This document shows positions 1-10,300 of a stretch of DNA of 64,000 nt, in pieces. The notes beneath the pieces were generated by a model. The model was not told where the DNA came from. It was given only the letters and a program-made list of their open reading frames with translations, and did no database searches. The DNA lies in assembly GCA_002682825.1 (NCBI GenBank), contig NOKP01000008.1, positions 1,289,595 through 1,353,594 on the forward strand. Direction: 5' to 3'. The stretch is from Neonectria sp. B-13 (lineage: Eukaryota; Ascomycota; Sordariomycetes; Hypocreales; Nectriaceae). The number at the start of each line of letters is the position of its first letter. The first letter of the stretch is position 1. The position numbers and the translations under genes are program-made.

Positions 1-134
1 GACCTCTAGTACATATTCCAGTCTTGGTCCTCGACTCCTCTCGTATTACCACTGATCTTCGATACAGAAGCATCCTCAACCCATTGTCCATATCCGCTAT
101 CATCAACGTCGATATCACCTCTAGAGTGAGTTTT

Positions 135-176
135 GGTTGTCGCGGAGTTGGCGGAGTTGGCGGAGTTAGCGGAGTT
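135..176. repeat. 9-bp tandem repeat (GGAGTTGGC)
   Basis: About four copies of a GGAGTTGGC-like 9-mer follow one another. On the minus strand they encode the Asn-Ser-Ala tripeptide repeat of the relic ORF at 6-503. The period is a multiple of three and leaves the frame unchanged. Confidence 0.7.
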
Positions 177-1002
177 GAAGCCAGTTTTGACCGTCTCTCC
201 CCAAGTATGACCAGCGGCGAAAGTGGCGTAGCCAGCAATACCCCAGCCGTCGTCGGTGTCCGTCTGGTAGATGCCGCGCATTTGTCGAGAAGTGTCAAGG
301 TTGACCCAGGCGTAATCAAGCGAAGTCGTATCGTCGTTGTCATTGACCCGAGAGTTGTCAAGATCGGTCACATCAGCATCAAGTGTGCGAATAGCGGACG
401 GTTCTTCGGCATGGATGGCTTCGATCACTTTACTGACAAGGTCGTGGGTTGCCTTGTCGTCCTTGTTCTTGTCTGCGATGCGAGCCATGGCCAGGGAAAC
501 CAATTGATGGCATTCTTGGCCTTTCCTTTGAATAGTTCAGGGCGAGTTTGCTTTGCGGCCTGTCGGAACTTGACTTGCTTTCCCACAGATCCTTCGTCGT
601 ACGATATAGGGAAGCGGGGAATATCATGGGTTGCTTTACCTTTCTGACCAAACACTTCAGGAAATGGGGCAGTTGAGACCAGAGGATAGTTGCGCAGCGC
701 ATGGTCGCTCTTTTGCTTAGTGTCGTGTGCAATATAAGCTTGCCTGTATCGGTACCTGAGGTAGGAGATTTCCTCCCCTGGTCTTCCACGTACCAACCGT
801 CATCGTTCCATGTCGAAGAAGATGACGGTGGCTGCTATCGCCAGCCTTGCAATTTTGCCCCGACACTTGGCCTTTCGACAAATGGAATGGCGAAGAATGT
901 TCTTGCTCTCGACCTTGGCGTGAACATGTTGAATGCATTTGTCGCAGAACTTTGCCCATGTTGCCTTTGAGTTGCCCTGTCGGATGGTCGCAAACCCCGA
1001 AG

Positions 1003-1060
1003 GTGAGGTGAGGCGAGACAAGGTTAGGTAAGGTTAGGTGAGGTTAGGTCTTAGGTGTAT
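1003..1060. repeat. Short AGGTTAGGT-type repeat tract
   Basis: An imperfect run of AGGTGAGG, AAGGTTAGGT and GAGGTTAGGT units is visible. It resembles telomere repeats only superficially, because the TTAGGG hexamer is not reproduced in tandem. A related AGGCAAGGC tract is present at 43566-43652. No coding role is seen. Confidence 0.6.
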
Positions 1061-1940
1061 ACCTGTTTTCTTCAACATACTTGAAGAGACTGCCCAAATG
1101 CGTGCCTTGGAAGGTGCATTTCTTCGTTTCGAGGATGACGAGGGCCATGCGAGCTCGAGCGGCTAGGCGTTGGTCCAAGAATCCTGCATGTCGGATTCAC
1201 CCTCGACAAGGTACTCTCTCAGAGCGCGTTTGTGAGCGTACATTCCAGGCCCGACGTACTCAAGGTGCGGTCGTTGTGGTGGCGGCTGCTCGGTGGCGGC
1301 GGCGGAGGGAGGCGCATACGCGGAGCGGATGAGGCCGGTGATTTGTCCATTCTCAAGTCCTTTTATGCGCGGTCGAAGAGAAGGGTGTCCAAATTCAAAG
1401 AAATCGTCGTTAACCATCAGACGCCGAACCCTTAGAACTTCATTGTGGGCAAGTGTTCATCTCGGCGGCGGCAACGGCGTGATGCCACTGCTTGCCCAAA
1501 CGCAGGAAGCCAGGGCACAGGACCGCTTTCTTGCCCGGCTCGAACTCGGACTTTTTGCGACCAGGTACGAGGATGTGTCCGCCGTCGAGGACGGCATCTC
1601 GGAGGTTGCGGAGGGTGCGGCGGAGGGACGGGTTCCCAGCCAACAAGTGCTCGCCCTAGGTGTACTTGGCGTGCCCTTTCGCGTCAGATCACAAACAGCC
1701 AGGCCGGCTTCGTGGCTTGGTGAATCATCGATTGTTCGAACTTGAATCTGGCCAAGGGGGGTTTTTGGTGTAGAAGGGGCTTTGAGGCGGCCTTCCCATT
1801 CGTTTTTCTGTGCCGAATACCCAACAATAACGAGGGCAGGTCCGACACGCCCAGGTTCGATCCGATTCAAGTGGTCGATGGCGTTCCGCAAGTGTCCATT
1901 CTGGTACACCGAGACAATGAACTCAAGCCCGAACAATGCG

Positions 1941-4900
1941 TGGATTGGGTTTGCCCATGATGTACCAATTGGGACTTCTATCGATCCGAGTCATGCCAAG
2001 TGACATCCGCTGGTCGCGGTCGATAGGACATCTTTATGTAGCGGAGAAATTCGAGCCTTCTTGTCGAATCGCCTTCGTCTTCCTGAGAAGCTGGGCGCTT
2101 CCGGATACCCTAGTTGGCAATAATCAGCGCCTGGTTCGAGCTGCCTGTCGGGACTTGACTCCTTACCGGTATCTCTTTGTATGACAGAGAGTAGCAGGAA
2201 ACACCTTCCACCGCCTCGTTTCCGCCTTGCCTCTATAACTCCGATGATCAAATGCATCAGGGAATGGAAGGATTGCGACCCGGGGACAATCGCGCAACGC
2301 ATGGGGTTGGAGTGCCAGCATGTTTCAAGCTTTGTCCGACGAGTATATACTGCAACAATGAGAGCCGACCGTCAGGCGAAAGGCAGAAGACTTACGTTGA
2401 GTTTGAAACCAATGGCATGGATAGCCCGCAGCAAGGAGGTTTCTTGCAGTTGAAGGGTCGGTGTCGCGCCGACCTCCTCCTTAATACCAACGCGCGAAGG
2501 GTTCTCAATAATTTTGGAGAGACTTGTGTGGGGAGGCGATGAGAGAACGGATGATCGTAATATATATAGAGAAATGTGATGAAGTATTGGGGAGAGGCAA
2601 GGTTGTGATGATTGTGGAGGGAGAGAGGGAGAGAAGACAAGGAGAGTGAAAAGGGTGCAGTGGTCATTCTTATAGTAATAGTAGAAGGAATTTGTGCGCC
2701 GTATGAGTCAGTGATTCACTGAGTGAAGAACATGATTGCTTATACTCTGTTGACAGGCAGGAGGCAGGCGACTATTTGGTGTGACAACAGTAGTAAAGTT
2801 GCCCAATTGTTGCGCTGCAGGAGTGTGAACTGATAACAGCCAGATACCAGGTGGCAGAAAGTTTGTAAGGTGGCAGTTCGAGCTGGCAGTACAAGAAAAG
2901 GGCTCGGCAGTCACATGTCACAAGAAAATAAAGATATGGATAAAGACGTGCATGTTTATAAAGTGCTTTGGATGTAGATATCAAGGCCATCTATCCTAAG
3001 CTGAGGTTTGATGATCTAATACTTTGAGGTTGTAAGTCTTAGGGTGCCTGAGGTCTTATGCCCCTAGGTAGTCTTGGCTTTCTAAAGTAAGATACGTTAG
3101 GACTTCCTGCGGCACTAGCCTTTGTCCTGCTGTATTGCCGGGCTTGAGGCAGGTGGCAGACTTCTCCGTACAGGGCGGGACAATCCTCGATGGAGCTCAT
3201 CAAGCATTGTATATGTATTTAGTTGAAGTGATTGCTTTAGTATGTAACCTGGTGCCAATATTGTTGGAGTGTACGCTGTGTAAGTTTGTGAGGTCCTGTC
3301 GACTGGTATAAGTCTTAGAGAATATGTAAAGGGCGGTAATTACTGAGAGAGGGGGTTTCATGCCTGTTTTTCTTGCAAGATTATCGCTTCTCAAAAGAAG
3401 CGATCAGTGTAGGAAACATCATATATGTGATCCAAGGTGCGGACCACGCAGGAATGCGGGCGTTGTGCTGGTGGATTGCCTCTTTTTGTCCGTTCATCTT
3501 TCCCAACGTGTTTCCGTCAAACGGTCGGATTAATGGATCTAGCGGGGTAAGAAATGCTTGGAGTAGGAGATTTAGATACGGACTCGCTGAAGATCTGTCA
3601 TGCTGAGTCTCCTGATTGTCGTGGCCAGATTGCAAGATGAGTTGGGCAGAGTTGATCACACTAACATGGACGCCTACAACTCTTTAGCGGATTAGTAGCC
3701 ACATGGCTTTCTCAGCCACCTGTTCCCGATATGTCTGAAGTAATCTAAGTTGAGGAGATGGCTTTCCAAATTCAAGGCCAAGGGAATCGCGACGTGTTCG
3801 AACATGAAATCATAGTCTCAGTGTAATGATTTCTACCAAGACTAGTTTGGGGGGGTCTGGCGACAAAATACACCTACGTCTTGAATGCTGGTGTCGTTTT
3901 TAGCGTACTGTTCCTGGAACACATAATACCCAATAAGACGCATTGAATTAATTGTATTGTGGATTGGATATTTGTTCCTTTTCTCCCGGTAGCCAAATAC
4001 GTGGTGAAAATTGTTGGACAAGCTCATATGTTCCTTTCTCTATGGTTGGAGATGAGGTACCTAGGTTTTCGAAAGCCAGGGGTGCCGGGGTTTTGGCCAC
4101 TCCCGATTAGGCAATTCCCGAGTTGCAATTCATCCGCAGATTTGACGATGACGACAGCAAATACCCCGACCTGAAACAAATACGTTTGTGTTTTCCAAGT
4201 TGGACTCCATCGACAAGCTTTGCAGGCGTGCGCGAGTTTTTGTTTGAGAATCGATCACCTGCGCCAGTTGCCTCGCGTTTCTGGATCAGCGCAACCCGGT
4301 TTCACATGTACACCCACCACTCCGCCGTGTTGCAGCTGAGATCATGCCCCAATGTGACTCAGTCCTGAATGGACGCCGCAGCAAGATCCGTCGGCGCAGC
4401 GCCGAAACAATCTTCTGCAAAACGATTGCGCGAAATTTCCGTTGAGCGAGTTGCAAATGGACTTTTGTCCAGTTCCAGTTTCGCTGTTCTTCAGCCAGCC
4501 CCCACAATGCTCAGCCGATTGATCGCCAGGGCGCGGGCGAAGAACAACACCCCTGGCCGAGTCCTTGTAGTCCTTAGTGACGGTCTTCATGGTGGCCGCC
4601 ATAAACCTAAGGCCACATTTGGCCTGAGACTCAGGCAACCGCAGCATCTTTGTTAGGGTGGCTAATCTCAGGTGAGGAAAGGTGGCTCTGAAAGCTGTCC
4701 CTTATTAACATGTTTTCTGGATTTGATTGGAAATCTCATTGGAGAAATTCCCTGAGCGCCGCGTGACGGCTGGCGCAAGCAAGGCAGCAGTGCTGCATAT
4801 TTCCAATTGTCCAGTTGCAAAGCAAGCTCAGCCCGCCCCATGGCTCTCGGTGTTGCACTTGGCGGAGGGATGGCGCAGAAACTCCATTGCGATGTTTACA

Positions 4901-6060
4901 AAGGAGCGGAGAAGGGCAAATCGGACCTGGTCGGCGATGTTTACGCCGCCAAGAGCACACACAATGAGTGATGTTCTGTCCCGAGGCGCCGAGATTGTGG
5001 TCGGTGCTGAGCTTGTGAGCTTTCACAGCCACACTGGGGCGAGGCGAGCGAGTGAGGCCAGGGAACAGGAACCCACAACGGGCTTGACTTGCACTCAACC
5101 CGAAATTAATTAGTACACATCAACGGCTCCCGCGAACGATGCCCCTTGACACCCGTCACTACACCCATTGACAGAGCCGTTGAGTGGAGTGTGACGGGCA
5201 CCTCCAGCCGGCTCCTCTCTGGACTCTGCCACAATCACTGCCGAAAGCAACCTGAAACCCATGCACATCTACCACCATCACCACACCAGCCACTATCGTG
5301 TCTTGAAGTATCTCGACTTTGATCTCGGCTCCGGGACAGTAATTAGTGCCAGCACGGTGGCAAACACCGGGCGCCTTACAAGGCGATCCTGCTGGCCCAA
5401 TAGAAGCGCCTCATTATCATGCCCACCGTCAATCTCCCCACCTCGGAACCCCCACCTACGTGACCGTTGTGATATCTCGGTCTGCGCATTTGCGGACTTC
5501 CTGGCGGTGGTTTTTCGTTTTTGCTTGCTCGGGAAACGCCATACGCCACGGCGCATCGCATCACAGCCGTTGCCGCATCGCCTCCTCTCGCACACCAGTT
5601 CCAGGCCCCTCTAGTTCTACGCGCAAGTACTACACACAGCGTGTTGTTCTGCCCATACGATAGGAAATTTCACACCGGGGTGAAATTTCCATATCTGCGC
5701 CACACCGTCCCTGTCCAAATCCCCATCCCCATCCTCATCCTGGTCCACCCCGTCAGTCCTGGACCCCAATGAGTTGGCAGCGGTGGCAGTCGGACGACGG
5801 CGGATGTATTGGCATGGGAGGCGGTAGAATCATTGCGAGAGTGCGTCCCTAGTCCGTAGTTTGCTCCGTTGCGCGCGCACCTAGTCAGTACTTTCGCCCG
5901 CCTGCCCAGCTTGCAACCGGCCCCGTTGTAATTGGAGCCTGTAACAACTCCGTAGTGCGTTTTTCTACTTCAAGGTTGCCAACGGGGTTTCCAGCAGCGA
6001 CACCGTGTCTGGGACTGCGATCCAGTATAAAGTAAAATGACATCCCCGGATGTTTCGTTT
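1941..6060. other. Gene-poor stretch
   Basis: I see no convincing gene here. 1941-2670 may hold the decayed 5' part or promoter of the relic on its left, since short minus-strand ORFs continue but show no family signature. 2700-4000 is relatively AT-rich. The ORFs at 4342-5113 overlap on both strands without a recognisable motif. 5660-5690 contains a perfect inverted repeat, listed separately. Confidence 0.5.
5663..5690. repeat. Perfect 11-bp inverted repeat
   Basis: The left arm GGAAATTTCAC (5663-5673) and right arm GTGAAATTTCC (5680-5690) are exact reverse complements separated by 6 nt (ACCGGG). It lies about 580 bp upstream of the start codon of the small gene at 6271. It could be a dimeric regulator site or a hairpin; no factor is assigned. 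Confidence 0.75.
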
Positions 6061-6270
6061 TAATTACTTCTGATTCAAATCATATCGATTCAAGCCATCG
6101 CTTCAAAGATTCCTTTTGCCTGTCTATCTTCCCTCTGCAGAGTTGTCGAGAAACCGCCCCACCAAATACCTACCAACCTTCAACGATCACCTTACCAACA
6201 ACGCGACCAACTATCTGTATCGAACCAACGCATTACGTGCCCAACCAAACAATCCGAATATATCCTCAAC

Positions 6271-6557
6271 ATGTCTTCTCGAACTACCAACCCGTAAGAC
6301 ACCCCTCCGTACTTCACCTTAGGACCTGTTGCTAACCGTGACTTGATAGATCTACAAACACTGGAAGCGCCACTAGCACGGGTGGCTACAGTGGCTCCCA
6401 GCAACGCTCCAGCCCCGCGCTGGACACTTGGTACACCTCGAGCAACCCAACGGAACGCTTTTACGCCACTGGAACGAGGAGCGGACGAGGGTTCTTCCAA
6501 CAATCTGGAAACCTGGCGAATTGGGAGGATCAATACAAACAAGCATCTCAGCGCTGA
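6271..6557 (+). CDS. Small Ser/Thr/Gly-rich hypothetical protein (76 aa, two exons)
   Basis: Exons are 6271-6293 and 6350-6557. The 56-nt intron has donor GTAAGA, branch GCTAAC at 6331 and acceptor TAG. The ATG context (CTCAACATGTC) is typical and is preceded by a CA-rich leader. The product begins with a Ser/Thr/Asn/Gly-rich tail (residues 1-30) and then holds TSSNPTERFYATGTRSGRG and SGNLANWEDQYKQ. There is no signal peptide or membrane segment in this form. I do not recognise the family. A separate downstream frame (to 6682) ends in a hydrophobic segment, LFVAGVGATVFVLV, but no donor/acceptor pair joins it convincingly, so a longer tail-anchored isoform is only a possibility. Confidence 0.6.
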
Positions 6558-7018
6558 TGAGACCTTTCCCGACAGCTCCATCGAATGGTGTAGTGTACGA
6601 TTATCGATTATGGCCACTGGGCGCCCTGGAGCAGCCACTGTTCGTGGCTGGTGTGGGTGCCACTGTATTTGTACTTGTTTAGCAGGCCGGTACTTGGAGT
6701 TTAGGGAGTTTGGAGGCCCCGACTTGGGTCAGCGTTGAAACATTGAGATGGGCTAAGGCATCTCTGTATGATATATTGGGAGGGTTTTATGTTTTGCGAT
6801 AGACTTTATCTCATCTTCTCTTGATCTCATCAGATTCTGAACCAGTTTTTGTGAATCTAGAGTGCGCTCCTGACTCCCAAGTCGCCTGGCTCCCAAGTCG
6901 CCTGGCTCCCAAGACTGGCATATTCCCACTCTAAGCCACTCAGCTCACCACCACCCAAGACAGTCCACACCGCAACACCATCAATCGCAATAACAACCAA
7001 CGCTGCACCCAACATCAC
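6558..7018. other. Intergenic, with a 16-bp direct repeat
   Basis: No gene is seen. 6874-6913 holds two and a half copies of CTCCCAAGTCGCCTGG. 6940-7018 is CA-rich and probably the 5' leader of the downstream NACHT gene. Confidence 0.5.
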
Positions 7019-7183
7019 ATGTACCACCCATCGCTCAATACAACCAACGATAGATTATGCAGCGAAGAAGAACCCGCAACATTAATGATCCGCCATATCG
7101 AGCAAGCCCAGTCGGAGCTGAGAAGTAAGCTTCAACTTCTGCCTGGGGCTGTGCACTCATGCATGCAGCAACACGACCGATGA
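7019..7183 (+). other. Possible upstream ORF (54 codons) in the leader of the NLR gene
   Basis: ATG at 7019 (context ACATCACATGT) opens 54 codons ending at TGA 7181-7183, with a plausible helical core (TLMIRHIEQAQSELRSKL). A second ATG at 7057 could be spliced (GTAAGC at 7125, acceptor GCATGCAG near 7168) to give another peptide of about 41 residues ending just before 7226. Both lie between the CA-rich leader and the NLR start at 7347. Either could be a translation-controlling uORF or a tiny separate gene. Confidence 0.25.
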
Positions 7184-7346
7184 TGAGCTGAAAGACCGAG
7201 TCCTACACACTACGAATACAAAATAGCCGTTGGACCCCAAATCCCCGTTTCTGGCTCATTTTCCGTCCCCACCTGAGTGCCATCAAATCGACAATCTCAA
7301 CTTCAGCTTCATCCGCTTGGCCGTCCTTCAACGGCCCACTGTTGGC

Positions 7347-10300
7347 ATGTCTCAGCGCCAGTCCCCGTCACCAAGCGACGATGGGGACATCGTTGTTATC
7401 GGCCGAGACGATGTCAGCAACTACAACGACAACAATATCCTGCCTAAGTCGTCAGAGATCATTGCTAAGATCCGAGGCTGGCTGAATCCCACTGAATACA
7501 ATCTCGACAACGGCGAGTATCACAGGCACCTCGCATCGCACCTCGCTGGCACCGGAACATGGCTGCCGTCACTCCAAAAATACCAGCAGTGGCACGATAG
7601 CCCAGACCATGGCCTGCTCTGGATAAAGGGAATTCCAGGCTCTGGCAAATCTGTGTTTGCTGCCACACTGGCGCAGAAGCTCGCTGGGGAAGGCGTTCCT
7701 GTTCTCTTCTTCTTCTTCCGCCAGATCATCCACGCAAATCATCAACCAATCAACCTCGTCCGAGACTGGTTGGACCAGATTCTCGTGTACAGCCCCCCGT
7801 TGCAAGAAATACTCAAAGAATACGTGGAGAACCGTCGGGCTCTCGAGAGCGTGTCCATGGATGATCTCTGGCAGCACCTTCGCACTGCGCTGGCCCAACT
7901 TCCCTTGGTCTATTGTGTGGTCGATGCCTTGGATGAAATGGACCAAGGAAACGACGAATTTCTCCTTTCGCTGGCTGAACTTGGTCACTGGCGCCCATCT
8001 CGTGTCAAAGTTCTCATGACCAGTCGGCCCGTTGCCAGTGTGGAAGCTCCAATGAGACGCAGTGATTATCTTGACATTCGAATGGAAGAGACTCTTGTGG
8101 ATATCGATATCTCTACCTACGTCCGACATGCCTTGGAACACACCTCGCTATCAGAGAGTGACCAGGACTTGATCAGGAAGGCCGTCCCAGGGCGAGCCAA
8201 TGGCCTGTTCCTCTACGCCAAGCTAGCCATGAACTCGTTTCTTGGGCCAAACGCCAATGTCGCAAGTATTCTACACAAACTACCTCTTGACTTGAACGAA
8301 ATGTATTCCGGAATCCTAGAGGAGCATGCTCGGAGATCTGGAATCCCCAAAACCACCCAGCTGCAGATTCTACAATGGGTTACCCACGCCGTCCGTCCGC
8401 TTCGTCTGCTAGAGCTTGCGGATCTGATCAAGGTAACATCGGACAAGGGCGGGCTTAGCCTGAAGGCCAATAAATCCTTGGTTCGTGCTGCCTGCGGGCC
8501 GCTGTTGGAGATTCTTCCCAATGAGACTATCAGCGTCGTTCATCATTCCCTCACAGAATTCTTGGTTGGTGCCAGCAGGCAACAGAAATCAACAGGATTT
8601 CCTGTTCTGGAGTTTGAATCGACCCACTGTCAGCTCGCAATCGCTTGTTTGCGCTACTTGCTGTTGGGCCGCCTTCAGAAGCTGGATTCTTCTAACAGAA
8701 TTACTCCAAGCATAAGACAGCATGGAGCCGCTAAAAGGATGGCCGTCAAGTTTCCGTTCTCAGCATATGCCGCCGAGACCTGGTATCAGCATGCCACGAA
8801 GTGCGACTGGTCTGGGATATGTGGGGAACAGCTGTCCCAACAGGTTGAAATATTCCTTGCGGATGGCCCCGTTCGGGAGCATTGGCTAGAGACGTGGTGG
8901 GAAGCTGGAGCTCCCTATCGGAATCAAGATTACTCCGCGGTCTCGAATCTTCACATCACAGCATTCTGTGGACTTAGCGATTACCTCTCGAAGTTGTTGG
9001 AAAACTCAGAGAATGCCGATGTAGATATCCTGGATGGACACAACAGGACACCGCTGTGGTGGGCGTCGCATCGTGGTTTTGCTCAAACAGTTCGCGTGTT
9101 GCTCAAAGCTGGCGCAACGGCGAATCTCACCGACCGGGACGGGACCGAACCTCTGTACGAAGCAGCCGTAAGAGGCAATTCCGATGTCGTGGAGGTTCTC
9201 CTCGAAGCCGGTGTTGACCCATTGGCCCGACAAGGATCGGGACAGACACCTCTTGGTTGCGCTTGCAGAAATGGCCATCTGACTTGCGTTGAGGCCCTTT
9301 TACCGTATGTCACACTGGACACTAAGCACCTTACTCTCCACCAAGCTGTGTTATGGAACCGCGCCCGTATTGCCCGACGTTTACTTGAGGAGCCGGATGT
9401 TGATCCTAACAGAGTGTTGGTGCAAAATGGAGACACCCCAATCCTCATTTCCGCCCTCAGGAGGGACATCGACTCCATGGAAGCTTTGGTTGAAGCTGGC
9501 TCTGATGCTTCTATCCAATGCACCGATCTCATCAGATCGTCCCGTACTCCCGAGCCACATGAGATCGTCACACCTCTTACCACGGCTCTGTCTGCATTCT
9601 GCTCCCCTATCCCAAAGCTGATAGGCTGTACGAGAGCTACTTTGGATCCGGTTCAGCTCCAGCATGGCTTCTCGCTTCTTATCCGTGCCGGTGCGGATGT
9701 AAATGCAAGAACTTCACAGGGTTTCACGGCTCTGCACTTAACAAAAAGCCCGACGTTGCTCAAACTCCTTCTCGATGCCGGAGCAGAGCCTAATGCCGAG
9801 AACAAACAGGGCGAGACGGCCCTTCACCTATACCCTAGTCGAAGTGATAAAAGCGGCGCTTGCCTGAAGCTTCTCATGGAGAAGGGAGCCGACATGAACA
9901 AAAGAGCGCATGCCACCGGGAAAACACCGCTGCACATCGCGGTGAACCAAAACCAAAGGTTGGCACTGAAGATGCTTGAGTACAAACCCGACTGTTGTGC
10001 TGTGGACCATGATGGGAATGGTCCACTTCACGCGGCCGTGGCCTGCCCAGGAATCGGCAGTGTGCAAGTCATTCTCCCAGCACTTCTTGAAGCCGGCGCC
10101 GATCCAAATCTGAGAAACCGCCGAGGCGAGACACCTCTCCATTGTCTAGCTGGCCGGTTTCATACATATCGCAAATACGAACGCAGTGTCTATGAAGACG
10201 CCCTTCGTATTCTGGTCAGCTACGGAGCGGAGGTTAATGCTCGCGACTCCCACGGCCGGACCCCATTGTTCACAGCCATTGGCAGATTGAGTGAAACGGC

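Larger units (their letters stand above)
1..1940 (-). pseudogene. Broken gene relic, possibly SF1 (UPF1-like) helicase C-terminal region
   Basis: The minus strand carries several protein-like stretches in different frames. From about 1936 down one frame reads NGHLRNAIDHLNRI, PALVIVGYSAQKNEW and IQVRTIDDSPSHEAGLAVCD; the last resembles the Q-x-G-x-EA motif region of SF1 DNA2/NAM7-type helicases, with the central Gln-Gly replaced by Ser-Pro. Another frame continues with NPSLRRTLRNLRDAVLDGG. Around 800-1021 a Cys/His-rich piece (FCDKC...HSICRKAKC) ends at a TGA near 799, and the same frame reopens at 796. The last piece (6-503) ends in an Asn-Ser-Ala repeat. Frame changes plus at least one in-frame stop argue for a decayed gene, though unrecognised introns could explain part of it. 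The helicase label rests on one short motif and is weak. The left end may continue outside the window. Confidence 0.35.

Noticed and set aside
1003..1060. Telomere-like repeat
   Set aside because: The unit is not TTAGGG in tandem and normal genes lie on one side only a few kilobases away, so an interstitial or terminal telomere is not supported.
7230..7346. N-terminal extension of the NLR reading frame
   Set aside because: It would have to start at TTG; the first ATG in frame is 7347.
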